Assembly (NCBI RefSeq): GCF_040958095.1
Contig: NC_091165.1
Span: forward strand, 24,682,166 to 24,746,165
Direction of reading: 5' to 3'
Length of the DNA stretch: 64,000 nt
DNA from: Procambarus clarkii
Taxonomy: Eukaryota > Arthropoda > Malacostraca > Decapoda > Cambaridae
Positions within the stretch are counted from its first letter, which is position 1. Every line of letters starts with the position of its first letter. The position numbers and the translations under genes were made by a program. Below, in pieces: positions 1 to 9,874 of this stretch. The notes beneath the pieces are model-generated. The model did no database searches. It saw only the letters and a list, made by a program, of their open reading frames with translations, and was not told the DNA's origin.

Positions 1-326
1 TCTTATACGAAATAATTTATATAAGGCAGGGAACTTAACATGACATGTATCAAAGTAATGAGAGATTCAACATTACTAGCACTGCTTAGACCCAAATTGC
101 CTTTGCTGTTGGCAGGCAAGTAAGTGCTACCAAAAAATATCTAGACTGTAGGCATACTCTCTAAACTCAAATATTATGTACCTTGCTCTACCCTGATTGC
201 ATTATATTATTCACTCGTATAATCATATCTCACTTAGAGTATATGCTAAAGAATCTACAAATTAAAACTACCTCAAAACAAATAATTACCCAACATTATC
301 ATCTGTAAGTACAATTATACATGCTT
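1..326. other. AT-rich stretch, nothing recognised
   Basis: I see no splice-flanked coding block, repeat unit or RNA gene in this stretch. If the LINE to the right sits in an intron of the TFIIA-like gene, this would be intron, but no exon is visible here to show it. Confidence 0.4.
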
Positions 327-470
327 GATACCTGATACCTGCTTGATGGGGTTCTGGGAGTTGTTCTACTCCCCAAGCCCGGCCCAAGGCCAGACTTGAC
401 TTGTGAGAGTGTGGTCCACTAGGCTGTTGCTTGGAGCGGACCACAGGGCCGCTCCAAGTTTACTTGCAAT
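327..470. repeat. Dispersed decapod-type repeat fragment
   Basis: The block runs from the 'cctgcttgatgggg' segment to the 'ggagcggaccacagggcc' segment. It is GC-richer than its flanks and resembles an interspersed repeat I recall from crayfish and shrimp sequences. The identification is from memory only, because no second copy lies in this window. Confidence 0.4.
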
Positions 471-480
471 TATGTAGCAA

Positions 481-496
481 ACTTAAGCTGCAGACA
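481..496 (+). repeat. Left target-site duplication of the LINE
   Basis: The 16-base sequence acttaagctgcagaca occurs here and again at 6788-6803, exactly bordering the LINE. Two identical 16-mers at the edges of a complete element are a typical target-primed insertion footprint and indicate a recent insertion. Confidence 0.9.
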
Positions 497-1032
497 CCCC
501 CTCCCCGCTCAGCTCGTTGTCGCCGTCTGGGGGCTTAGTGGGCGGCTGCCGGAGTGTGATGCTCCTTGGGACAGTCCTCTGTCCTTTTCTAGCCTTGTGC
601 TCCTGCTGCCGTCCTCTCCAATTCTGCTGGGCATCTTTTCCTTTTCCTTCTGTTTCGTTTTTCTCCCCCCTCTTCTCCTATCTGCTTGCCGTTTCCTGCC
701 GACCTTTTGCTCGTTCTGGTTCTTCCCTTGGACTTCTTCTACTTTGACGCCCGGGTGCTTGAGGAGGCATACTCTTGCACCCGTAGAACTGCAGTACCCG
801 ACGTCGAGAGCGAGGGGAACCTTTTATTGTCAATCCCCACTTCGTCACTGAACCCGATCTCGACGGACTGTCGGTTTCTTAAGGTGGCGTTTGTGGGGCG
901 TATACTCACGACGCACCCCTAGGAGGCCCCGACAAGATCGGCGATAGCTTCTTGTTGGGTGTCCTGCCTCTAATTGTGGCTCCATGGTGGGTGTGGGGGC
1001 ACATTCGTGAGTGAATTCGTAACTTCGTCAAG

Positions 1033-2958
1033 ATGATAACCCCTGTTTCGGCTGCTTCTGGCTTACCTTTTCAGGCTCGTGGGGTGGGCGACCAAGCCCC
1101 CGAGTCGGTCCGTATTGGAAGACCGGGCTCTGTAGCCTCCGCTGCATTGGGCCCCGACCTTGCTCCTCCTTTGGCCTCTCTGACTCCTTCCCCTGGCTCC
1201 CCTCCCTCCTCTGTGGTTGGGTCGAGCCCCAAGCCCCCAGTGGTGACTACCTCGTCCCCTGGCGCGGCTCCTTCTCTAGTTGTTACTACTGCGCCTTTTA
1301 ACCCCTCTCTCTCTGGGGGTTCTCACCGCCGTTCTCGTCACGGCCGCCCTCGCTCGATTCCTTCCAGTTCTGCTACCTATCAGGCCTTGTTTGGTCCCGC
1401 TTCGTGGGCCAAATATTTTGATCTCCTCCCTCTTGATTCTGCGCCTCCTGACGATTTCTCCCTTCATCGACATCTCATTGATTCCGTGGATGCCTCCATT
1501 ACTTTTAACCCCACTCGTCTCGGTACGCGTGTCGTTGCTGCTCCTTCTCAGGATGCTGCTTCCCGCTTGGCTGCCTTATCCTGCCTTGGCGAGACCCCCG
1601 TTCGGGTCTCGAAGAACGTCCAGTTGAATGCCAGTGTTGGCACTATTTTGCTCCCGCCCCATGTTGCGACCGGTGTTCGGGACCTACGCGACTGCCACGA
1701 CGATATTCGACATATCCTCGCTGCCCAGGGCCATTCTATTCTCCAGGTGGACACGTTTACTCGTCCCCCTCGTGGTAGTCGCCGTCAACCCCTCCGGGTT
1801 GTGAAGATTACCTTTGATGGTAGGACCCTTCCACCCTCTGTCATTCTTGCTGGTGCCAGGTGCTCTGTCCAGGAGTACATTCCTTCTCCTCGGCTCTGCA
1901 ACAAGTGCTGGAGGTTTGGGCATGGTGCCCTCCGCTGCTCCGGGACTGTCTCTCTCTGTCCTTTGTGTGGTGGCGAAGGTCACTCTAGGTCGGAGTGCGC
2001 TTCTCCCCAGGCTCGTTGCCTCAACTGCGGTGAGGCCCATCCTACCTTTTCCCGTGTGTGTGTCCATTACAAGCTTGAGGCAGCCGTCCTCAACTTGAAG
2101 CACCGGGAGCGTTTATCTTTTCCTGAGGCGAGGCGCCAGGTTCGCCGGCTCCCGCCTTATGCTAATATCTCTTATGCTCGCGTGTTGCGCTCTTCCTCTC
2201 CTCGTCCTTCCCGCCTTCCTCAGACTCACAACCGTTTCCAGGCCTTGGACCCTGATGCGCCCACTGCCCCCTCCTCTGTCCCTTTGGGTTCTCTCCCGAA
2301 GGATCCTCCTCCTGGTCCTCTGTCTGGGGTTCCCCTTCCTTCTACCCGGTCTGTCGTGTCTTCTGTGTCTCCTTCCTCGTCCCCCTCCGATCCTCCTTCC
2401 CATCCTCTTCCTCCATCTATCGGCTCTCCCCGCCGCCTGTCGGTGCGGGCGGATGTCCATCGCTCTCCTAACGGCCGTCGTGTGTGCTCTCGTTCGGCTT
2501 CTCCTGTTGAGACACTGGAATCCGTTGCCCGGTACGTAGTTGCTGGGACACCGGTCTCTTTAAGTCAGAAGCGTAAGCCTGGCTCCTCTCCTTCCTCTTC
2601 CCCGGCGGGTAAGAAGGCTTCGCTTTCTTCCTCAGCTCCTCCTTCTGGCTCTGTTGCTCCTTCCACTCCCGTTTCAGTGCTTGCGCCCCCTGTTCCTGCT
2701 ATGGAGGTTTCTTTGGCCCCTGCTTCCCTTTCGGTTGCTGCTCTTGCTGGGGTGCGCTCCTCTCTTTCTACTCCCCCTCTTCCTGCTGCTGTCCTTGACT
2801 GCTCCTCTCCGTTGTCTCCTCCTCCTCCTCCTCCTCCGGACCCTGCCCGCCCACCTCTGATCTGTTCTCCCGTTTCCTTCCCTCCGTCTTTGCTCAGTTT
2901 ACCCATGCCCCCTAACCCTGACTTTGCTGACCCTGATCCCGACCCTGATATTCTTTAA
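1033..2958 (+). CDS. LINE ORF1: CCHC zinc-knuckle RNA-binding protein
   Basis: This 641-residue protein is the nucleic-acid-binding partner of the retrotransposon ribonucleoprotein. The N-terminal quarter is low-complexity Pro/Ser/Ala. A central conserved region leads into three zinc knuckles at about residues 289-342: CNKCWRFGHGALRC (CX2CX4HX4C), CPLCGGEGHSRSEC (same spacing) and CLNCGEAHPTFSRVC (a CX2CX3HX6C variant). The segment just before the knuckles is where RRM-like folds sit in I and Jockey ORF1 proteins. The C-terminal 250 residues are Ser/Pro-rich, with a proline run and a DPDPDPD tail. I take the ATG at 1033 because it is the first in frame and leaves a 536-base 5' UTR. The stop precedes the ORF2 ATG by 23 bases. 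Confidence 0.9.
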   Translation: MITPVSAASGLPFQARGVGDQAPESVRIGRPGSVASAALGPDLAPPLASLTPSPGSPPSSVVGSSPKPPVVTTSSPGAAPSLVVTTAPFNPSLSGGSHRRSRHGRPRSIPSSSATYQALFGPASWAKYFDLLPLDSAPPDDFSLHRHLIDSVDASITFNPTRLGTRVVAAPSQDAASRLAALSCLGETPVRVSKNVQLNASVGTILLPPHVATGVRDLRDCHDDIRHILAAQGHSILQVDTFTRPPRGSRRQPLRVVKITFDGRTLPPSVILAGARCSVQEYIPSPRLCNKCWRFGHGALRCSGTVSLCPLCGGEGHSRSECASPQARCLNCGEAHPTFSRVCVHYKLEAAVLNLKHRERLSFPEARRQVRRLPPYANISYARVLRSSSPRPSRLPQTHNRFQALDPDAPTAPSSVPLGSLPKDPPPGPLSGVPLPSTRSVVSSVSPSSSPSDPPSHPLPPSIGSPRRLSVRADVHRSPNGRRVCSRSASPVETLESVARYVVAGTPVSLSQKRKPGSSPSSSPAGKKASLSSSAPPSGSVAPSTPVSVLAPPVPAMEVSLAPASLSVAALAGVRSSLSTPPLPAAVLDCSSPLSPPPPPPPDPARPPLICSPVSFPPSLLSLPMPPNPDFADPDPDPDIL

Positions 2959-2981
2959 CGTGCTCTGTTGGTCTTTCGCCT

Positions 2982-5900
2982 TTGTTTCTTCCTTGTTCTC
3001 TGTTTTTGTCCTTTCTCTTCTCGTCGTTGTCCATTCTTCAATGGAACGTTCGAGGTTATTACGCCAATTTCCTCGAACTCCAACTTCTGGTTTCGCGGTT
3101 TTCGCCCCTTTGTGTCTGTCTCCAGGAGCCGATGCTTGGTGCTCGTCCTGGTCGTTTTCGTGGCTATTCCTTTCTCTCCCCCCCCCCAGCCATTGCTGGG
3201 GCTTCTAATTCTTCTGCTCTCTTGATTCGGGCTGATGTTCCCTTTGTTCCTTTACTTTTTCCTTCGCCTCTCCATTGTTCTGCTGCTCGTATCTTTGTGG
3301 GGAAATGGTACACAGTTTGTTCCATTTATCTCCCCCCGAGTGTCCCGCTCTCTCTTCCTGATTTGAAACACCTCCTAGACTCCTTGCCGGAGCCTGTGCT
3401 CCTGCTGGGTGACTTCAATTGTCGTCATTCTCTTTGGGGTGACGTTCTGACGAATACCCGGGGTCGCCTCCTTGAGCCGTTTCTCCTCTCTTCTTCCCTG
3501 TCTCTTCTGAATTCTGGTGAGCCCACTCATTTGGACTCTCGAACTCGCACCCTTTCTTGTCTTGATCTTTCTCTCTGCTTTTCTTCTCTTTACTTAGATT
3601 TCACATGGCAGGTTCTTGATGACCTCCATGGAAGTGATCATTTCCCCATCCTTGTTTCCTTTTTCTCTTTTCGCCCTTCCCTCTCTTTCCCTAGGTGGCA
3701 GTTTGCTAAGGCGGACTGGACCCTGTTTTCCCTCAGTGCTACTCTCTCTGACCTCTCCCTTCTGCCCCTCTCTCGCGCTCTCCTCCTTTTTCATGACACT
3801 GTCTTCGACGCTGCCCTCCGCTCTATTCCTCGCTCTTCCTCTCGGGGTCCACGGAAGTGCGTTCCCTGGTGGAATGCGGACTGTGCTCGGGCTGTCCGCT
3901 GTAAGCGTGCAGCCTGGAAGAAGCACCGCCGTAGGCAGACGACCGATTCTTTTCTTTTCTTTCAGAAAGCGAGTGCGGTGGCCCTACGGGCCATCCGTAC
4001 GGCTAAACGTGAATGTTGGGCATCTTTTGTCTCGACAATTACGTCCGAAACCCCTCTGGCCCAGATCTGGAAGCGTATCCGCAAGATAGCGGGTAAGTTC
4101 GTTCCCGATGTTTCACCGGTCCTTCACCTCCATGATACTCTTGTGGCGGACCCGTTGCAGGTCGCTTCCGAACTGGGTTCCCACTTTTCTTCTGTTAGCT
4201 CTGGTCTTCATCTTCCCCAATCTTTCCTTCTTCGTAAACCTGTCCTTGAGTCTCGTCCTTTAGATTTCTGCACTCATCTTCAGCTTCCCTATAATGATCC
4301 CTTCTCTCTCTCTGAACTTCGTTCTGCCCTGGCCCTCTGCGGTTCTACGGCGGCGGGCTCCGATGGTATTCATTATGAGATGCTTCGCCATCTCCCTCCG
4401 AGCACGTCTCAGTATTTACTGAGTCTGTATAATCGGATCTGGGAGTCGTCGTCAGTCCCTGAGGACTGGCTCGATGCCGTTGTCCTCCCTGTTCGCAAAC
4501 CAGGGTCTCTGGGTACTTCCCCTAAGGACTTTCGCCCTATTGCTCTCACAAGTTGTGTCTGCAAACTCTTTGAACGTATGGTTAACGTTCGTCTGATGTG
4601 GTTCCTGGAACACCATCACCTCCTCTCCCCTTCTCAATTTGGTTTCCGCAAGTGCCGCAGCACGACAGATGTCCTGGTGAACTTGGAGGTCTATATACGT
4701 ACTGCTTTTGCTGCGAAGACCTCCGTTGTTGCCGTCCTTTTTGACCTAGAAAAGGCTTACGACACCACTTGGCGTTATCATATCCTATCTCAACTTCATT
4801 CTTTTGGCCTTCGTGGTCATCTCCCTCTCTTTCTCCGCAGCTTCCTCTCTCGTCGTTCCTTTCGGGTGCGCCTTGGTACCGCTCTCTCTCCCCCTTTTCA
4901 GCAATACGAAGGTGTGCCCCAGGGTAGTGTTCTGAGCACTACTCTTTTTCTGGTTGCCCTCAATGGTCTTCTTTCCTCTCTTCCTTCTGGTGTCTTCTCC
5001 GCTCTCTATGTCGATGATCTTACCCTTTGTTGTCAGGGTGATGATTCGCCTCTCCTTCAACGCCGGCTTCAACTTGCGATTGATGCCGTGTCGTCTTGGG
5101 CCACAGGTCATGGCTTCAAGTTCTCTACTTCTAAGACTTGTGCCATGACTTTTACGCGGAAACGGGTTGTTCTTCGTCCCTCTTTGTCACTTTATGGTCA
5201 TCCCCTTGAATACAAAGATTCCGCGAAGCTTTTGGGGTTATTCCTTGACACTCGTTTGTCTTGGTCTCCCCATATCTCTTACCTCCGTGTTGAGTGCTCT
5301 AAGTCCCTTACCCTCCTTCGGGTCTTGTCCCATACTTCTTGGGGGGCAGATAGGCGCACTCTCCTTGCTTTACATTCCTCTCTCGTCCTGTCTAAGCTCG
5401 ATTATGGTTGCCCTGCTTACTCGTCTGCTTCTCCTTCTACTCTTCGCCGTCTTGATGCTTTGCACCATACTGGGTTGCGCCTCAGTTCTGGTGCCTTTCG
5501 TTCGACTCCCGTCCTTAGCTTGTATGTTGACACTGGCTTCCTGTCTCTCCAGGACCGCCGTGATCGCTACTGTCTTCGCTATCTTGCGCGGTCCTTGCAA
5601 CATCCTTCCTCTCGTCTCTGTCGTGCTTTAACTTTTACCCCTCCTGCGGTTCCTGTTCCTCTTCACCACCTCCCTCTTTCTGTCCGGTTATCTCGCCTGC
5701 AGGATTCTCTTTCCGTTCGTATTTCTGATGTTTCTCCTCGTGTTGTTCCTTCTTTGCCCCCGTGGAGGGTCCCTCTTCCGCGGTTTTGTACATCCTTGAC
5801 TCGTATCACTAAAGCTTTTACCCCTCCTACAGTTCTAAAACGCCTTTTCCTCGAGCACTTTTCTTCTCACTCCCGCTCCGTTTCTGTCTTCACCGATGGG

Positions 5901-6707
5901 TCTAAGTCAGCGGACGGTGTTGGCTACTCTGTTGTTTTTCCTGATCGCACTTATATGTGTCGCTTGCCTCCGGAGACTAGCATCTTTACAGCGGAACTTT
6001 ATGCTATTCTCTATGCTCTTCGTCTCCTGCTTTCTCGTTGTCAGTCTTCCTTTGTGGTTGTTGTTGACTCTCGTAGTGCCCTCATGGCTCTCGAGTGCTT
6101 TAATCCAGTTCATCCGGTAGTTGTCGAGATCCAGCATTGGCTGTTTCTCGTTCACAGTAAATTTAAGTCGGTTGAGTTTTGTTGGGTTCCCAGCCATATT
6201 GGCGTGTCTTTAAATGAGCGTGCGGATGCTGCCGCTAAGGAAGCTGTCCGCTCTTGTCCCGTCTCTCGTAAAGGCATTCCGTATTCCGACTTTTACCCGG
6301 TTATCCATTCCTCAGTCCTTACCCGTTGGCAGGCTTCTTGGTTGTCTGTTACTGGTAACAAGCTACGTACTCTTAAATGTTGTGTTTCCTCGTGGCCGTC
6401 CTCCTTCCACCGTAACCGGCGGTGGGAAACAGCTCTAGCGAGGTTGCGTATTGGCCATACTCGCTTAACCCATGGTCACTTGATGGAGCGCCGCCCTGCT
6501 CCTTATTGTCCTAGTTGCATTGTCCCTCTTACGGTCGTGCATGTCCTTCTTGAATGTCCTGACTTCCAGGACGAGCGTGTGTCTTGCTTTCCGACCGCCC
6601 CTCGCGGTCACCTGTCCCTCGATAGAATTCTTGGTGACTCGGATACTTTTGATATCGTTCGCCTTATGCGTTTTTGTTCTCGTATTGGCATCCTTGGTGA
6701 TATTTAG
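2982..6707 (+). CDS. LINE ORF2: endonuclease, reverse transcriptase, RNase H
   Basis: This 1241-residue protein nicks the target and copies the element RNA. An AP-type endonuclease comes first, with QWNVRG, QEP, GDFNCRHSLWG and the terminal SDHFP motif. The reverse transcriptase follows (about residues 450-760), with GSDGIHYEML, FRPIALTSCVCKLFERM, SQFGFRKCRSTTDV, LFDLEKAYDTTW, GVPQGSVLSTTLF and the catalytic YVDD near residue 675. RNase H begins near residue 968 with FTDGSKS, then TAELYAILYAL, VDSRSALMAL and WVPSHIGVSLNERADAAAK. The C-terminus has a CPSC...HVLLEC zinc-binding-like motif, common in I and Jockey elements. All catalytic residues I can check are present. It is in a different frame from ORF1, and the short gap suggests reinitiation. 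Confidence 0.93.
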   Translation: MFLPCSLFLSFLFSSLSILQWNVRGYYANFLELQLLVSRFSPLCVCLQEPMLGARPGRFRGYSFLSPPPAIAGASNSSALLIRADVPFVPLLFPSPLHCSAARIFVGKWYTVCSIYLPPSVPLSLPDLKHLLDSLPEPVLLLGDFNCRHSLWGDVLTNTRGRLLEPFLLSSSLSLLNSGEPTHLDSRTRTLSCLDLSLCFSSLYLDFTWQVLDDLHGSDHFPILVSFFSFRPSLSFPRWQFAKADWTLFSLSATLSDLSLLPLSRALLLFHDTVFDAALRSIPRSSSRGPRKCVPWWNADCARAVRCKRAAWKKHRRRQTTDSFLFFQKASAVALRAIRTAKRECWASFVSTITSETPLAQIWKRIRKIAGKFVPDVSPVLHLHDTLVADPLQVASELGSHFSSVSSGLHLPQSFLLRKPVLESRPLDFCTHLQLPYNDPFSLSELRSALALCGSTAAGSDGIHYEMLRHLPPSTSQYLLSLYNRIWESSSVPEDWLDAVVLPVRKPGSLGTSPKDFRPIALTSCVCKLFERMVNVRLMWFLEHHHLLSPSQFGFRKCRSTTDVLVNLEVYIRTAFAAKTSVVAVLFDLEKAYDTTWRYHILSQLHSFGLRGHLPLFLRSFLSRRSFRVRLGTALSPPFQQYEGVPQGSVLSTTLFLVALNGLLSSLPSGVFSALYVDDLTLCCQGDDSPLLQRRLQLAIDAVSSWATGHGFKFSTSKTCAMTFTRKRVVLRPSLSLYGHPLEYKDSAKLLGLFLDTRLSWSPHISYLRVECSKSLTLLRVLSHTSWGADRRTLLALHSSLVLSKLDYGCPAYSSASPSTLRRLDALHHTGLRLSSGAFRSTPVLSLYVDTGFLSLQDRRDRYCLRYLARSLQHPSSRLCRALTFTPPAVPVPLHHLPLSVRLSRLQDSLSVRISDVSPRVVPSLPPWRVPLPRFCTSLTRITKAFTPPTVLKRLFLEHFSSHSRSVSVFTDGSKSADGVGYSVVFPDRTYMCRLPPETSIFTAELYAILYALRLLLSRCQSSFVVVVDSRSALMALECFNPVHPVVVEIQHWLFLVHSKFKSVEFCWVPSHIGVSLNERADAAAKEAVRSCPVSRKGIPYSDFYPVIHSSVLTRWQASWLSVTGNKLRTLKCCVSSWPSSFHRNRRWETALARLRIGHTRLTHGHLMERRPAPYCPSCIVPLTVVHVLLECPDFQDERVSCFPTAPRGHLSLDRILGDSDTFDIVRLMRFCSRIGILGDI

Positions 6708-6787
6708 CGCCCTCTGATTATTTTGCGTATTTGATGGTGCTACATAGCCTTCCCGGTTTGGTGCCTTCTTTTGATAATTACTTACTT

Positions 6788-6803
6788 ACTTAAGCTGCAG
6801 ACA
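6788..6803 (+). repeat. Right target-site duplication of the LINE
   Basis: This is an exact copy of the 16-mer at 481-496. It follows the TTAC tail directly and so sets the 3' end of the element. Confidence 0.9.
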
Positions 6804-6832
6804 GCATCCAGCACCCTTAAATCCTTGAATAC

Positions 6833-6960
6833 ACAGTATATACTAGTATATTTACAGTACAGTATATACTAGTATATTTACAGTACATACTAGTATATTT
6901 ACAGTATATACTAGTCTATATACAGTATATACTAATATATATATACATTATATACAAACA
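6833..6960. repeat. AT-rich tandem repeat
   Basis: Imperfect tandem units built on acagtatatactagtatattt repeat about five times and grade into a short CA run. It is probably intronic or spacer DNA. Confidence 0.7.
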
Positions 6961-7219
6961 CACACACACACACACGCAAGTATACTCTATATCTATAAAA
7001 AACTAAATTGTAATACTAATCCTGACCTCGATAGGATTCATTGGGTTGCTTGGCCTAGTAAGTTTCTCTTTTTAGCTTGTGTAAGTTTGTCGGTTATTAA
7101 TCTATGCATCATCGTGAAAAGGTGTTAGTTTTTGGTTGAGGCATCAAATTTTACTTGAAAGATTATATTGTATATTTTTATTTAATTTTTAATAAGTATG
7201 ATTGAATATTGTCTTTCAG

Positions 7220-8572
7220 AGGTCAATTTGTAGTGACGACGATGAGACTGAGGATGAAGTACCACGCATGTTTGATACTGATAATATAGTTTTTTGCCAA
7301 ATTAAAAAGGTAAGTTTTGTCATATGTTTAAATAGTATATTACTTTAACAAGAAAATAAATATTACTTAAGTTTGTAAGCAGGTATCACAGTATTGATTG
7401 CCTTAACTTAAGTAAGGCATTTTGAAGCTAGGATTGACAAACTAATGTACAGTGGTACATTAGTTTGTACCGAAATTAGTTTGTACATTCCGAAATCGGA
7501 ATGTATCATTCTAGACCCAATCTGGGTTCATGATAAATCTGGAGTTCCAAAACATTGCTATTCAAGTTAAAGGGCTCAAAGCACTGTGTTTGGGGTTAAT
7601 TTGGATGCCTTGGCATTGGCCCCTCTGGGGTTTTGGAATCTGAATTTGGAGGTGTTGAATCATACCTGGCCTAAGTCTGCATCTCCACTTCCTTTCCTTA
7701 GCAGGTGTGCTTTACCCTGCTTCTGATCTAAGATACGTACTATTTATTTTATCTGGTCTTAGATAAGTTCTATATTTTTTAAAGTTAACTGGAGCTTTTA
7801 TAATCTTGGAATTTTTTTTTAAATATTCTCATTTTTTTATTTTTCTGTTAACTTTAGAGTTATGATGCTGTAACTTGCCCTGGCCAGGGTGTATCATTCA
7901 TTTTGTCTGGTGCCAACAGTTTGCCATTACCTGCACACTTCCCATTTTTCTTCAGTGAAAGCTTTGTTGGTTGATCCCGTTTCGTTGGTCCCCTGTTCCA
8001 TGGTTTGTGTATCATAGCATCTTTAAAGCTAGCCAGCCTGTGGTCTACCTTCAGACCCATAAAGTTTTCAGATTTGCAGCTTTGGCTGCCTTTGTCAGTC
8101 ATGGGGCTGGATTTTGGGTTCAGGGGTTTGGGAGGTTGTCTGTATTGCTTTGTTGACTTTCTGGATGCTTTGCGGTGTGGGTGATTGTAACAATCCCCAG
8201 CGCCTTGTATCTCTGTGATAGGGGGCCAGATCTGGCTCTGGTTCCTGGTAGGCCAAACAGGACTGTTGTGACCCAGTAGTGGAAAGCCATCTCAGCAAGA
8301 TAATTTCAGGGAAGTACCAGGGCTCTACCTGAAGGTGGTATTTGCATCACATTCAAAACTGGGTTTTTCTTATTTTGTAATGTGATTACTTTTTCATTTG
8401 TCAAAGCATTACATTTGGAGGTCAGGTTCTCCTCATTTAGAATTTTTTTAATTTACAGATACGTCGAATGAAAACTAGATGGACTATTTTTTTGGAAAAT
8501 TGTATCGCATCAGTGAATGGGAAAGAATATTTCTTCAAAAAAGGAATAGCAAATGGGCGTTTTTTAAATTAG
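7220..8572 (+). CDS. TFIIA alpha/beta-like gene, last two coding exons (partial)
   Basis: Two phase-0 exons, 7220-7309 and 8459-8572 (stop TAG 8570-8572), flanked by a clear acceptor (ctttcag) and donor (gtaagt), then a second acceptor (tttacag). Together they encode about 67 residues. An acidic stretch (CSDDDETEDE) leads into FDTDNIVFCQ, then RWTIFLENC and NGKEYFFKKG. This matches the C-terminal beta-barrel half of the large subunit of general transcription factor IIA, which has an acidic linker, FDTDNVVVCQYDK and a KWKF...NGKDYVF block. TFIIA binds TBP on promoter DNA. Several usually conserved positions differ (LKDGIMNLNG in the family, LENCIASVNG here), and the usual acidic-tryptophan end is replaced by NGRFLN. 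It may be a diverged paralogue or a decaying copy. Upstream exons are not visible. Confidence 0.72.
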
Positions 8573-8616
8573 ACATGTTTTGTAAGTTTTTGTATATTTA
8601 ACTATATTTTGATGGA

Positions 8617-8622
8617 AATAAA
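8617..8622 (+). terminator. Polyadenylation signal of the TFIIA-like gene
   Basis: AATAAA lies 45 bases after the TAG stop and is followed by a T-rich stretch, as expected for a 3' UTR end. Confidence 0.6.
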
Positions 8623-8716
8623 TTTTATTTGAACTGAAGGCATTGTTTATTTCATTAAGGTCGGCAATAGAGTTCAATGATTGTAAAGTCTTATTTTGTA
8701 CGGTTTTGCCATTAAG

Positions 8717-8768
8717 TTAGCCATTTGTCATAGTGTGATCAGTTAGCCATTTGTCATAGTGTGATCAG
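8717..8768. repeat. 26-bp tandem duplication
   Basis: The unit beginning gttagccatttgtcatagtg occurs twice back to back with no visible difference. It lies just beyond the TFIIA-like 3' end. Confidence 0.65.
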
Positions 8769-8772
8769 TGCT

Positions 8773-9874
8773 AGAGTGGTGGCAGACATAATACTTGATA
8801 GCGGTAGCTGTTGACATCTACTGAGTACAAAACACTGAAGTAAATTGAATTATGTTGAAGAATGAAACATTATTTCGGTGTTCGGTACTCCTCATGCCTC
8901 TTTGAGAGCGGCAGGTTCTGACCCATGGTCTCTGGTAGGCTAAAACTCCATCGATTGACTGTTGACACGGTCTAATATATACACATCAGCCCAGTATAGC
9001 TCGAGGGAGCCTCTGGGTCTCGCCCAGAAAATGGCGTTTTCTTACATTCAATGCTGGTTTTTTGTAACTAGAAATAAGAGATTTATTAAAAAATCCAGAG
9101 ATGTTTTTAGTAAAGTAGTATTTTTAACATACAAAGTTCATTTTTGGCCAATATTTGTTTATTTTACAATATTGAATTATAAATTAACATTGCTAGTTAT
9201 AGTATTGCAACTCGGTGATACACTCAGGAATTTTCTTATGAGGGATGGGGGGGATAAGGCAAATATATTGTATTTATTTATTTATTTGTGTTTATATTTA
9301 TGCAAAAAACGAACAATGGATTTGGTATATAACTTCTTAAGTGCTAGGCATAAACATTTCTATAAAAGCAAAATAGTTGATGCAGACTTCTGTAAATGGT
9401 TGAACATGTGCACATAAACTACAAGCTTTTAATTAGATTACCGGTATTTTGATTTATACAGTATTACATTAACAAAATTTATGTATTAATATTTATGTAA
9501 AAAGTATTACAAAAATTTAAGTTAATAATTTTTTTTTATTCAATCCTAATGTTTTGATATGTGATTGCACAATTACCAGCTTTGTTAAATTTATGCATTT
9601 TATTCCAGATTCATTTTACCAAACACACTATGGGAAGGTATTAACAGTAATTTCAAATGCAGGATTCAAGTTGATCCAACCAGTATGGTCTCTCGTCAGA
9701 GGCAGGAAGCCTGTACGTAGACTTGTCAAGGTCTTCCCATGCCAACTGCTGACTTCGCAGTTTCCATGGGTGCAGAGCATTTTTTTTTTATCTTGACGCT
9801 CAACCAACTTGTCTCTGGCATTCATTTTACTACATGTCAGATCATTTTTTTTATTGTCAAACATACACACACAC
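8773..9874. other. AT-rich non-coding DNA
   Basis: The 151-codon open frame at 8962-9417 has low-complexity, AT-driven composition and no recognisable motif. The segment around 8900-9040 (gaggttctgacc..., cgagggagcctctggg...) reads like a dispersed repeat. I see no supported gene. Confidence 0.4.

Larger units (their letters stand above)
497..6787 (+). mobile_element. Full-length I-superfamily (Nimb-like) LINE
   Basis: A non-LTR retrotransposon of about 6.3 kb, complete from a 5' UTR (497-1032) through ORF1 and ORF2 to a short 3' UTR that ends in a TTAC-repeat tail instead of poly(A). A 16-bp target-site duplication borders both ends. ORF2 has endonuclease, reverse transcriptase, RNase H and a C-terminal Cys/His domain. 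This order is known from the I superfamily; the Nimb clade is my guess. Both ORFs are open throughout, so the copy looks young and possibly active. The coding strand is strongly pyrimidine-rich. Related pieces occur at 39093-39148, 56590-59797 and 60120-60300. Confidence 0.92.

Noticed and set aside
1276-6438. Many shadow frames inside the LINE on both strands
   Set aside because: They overlap ORF1 and ORF2, carry no motifs and result from the pyrimidine bias.
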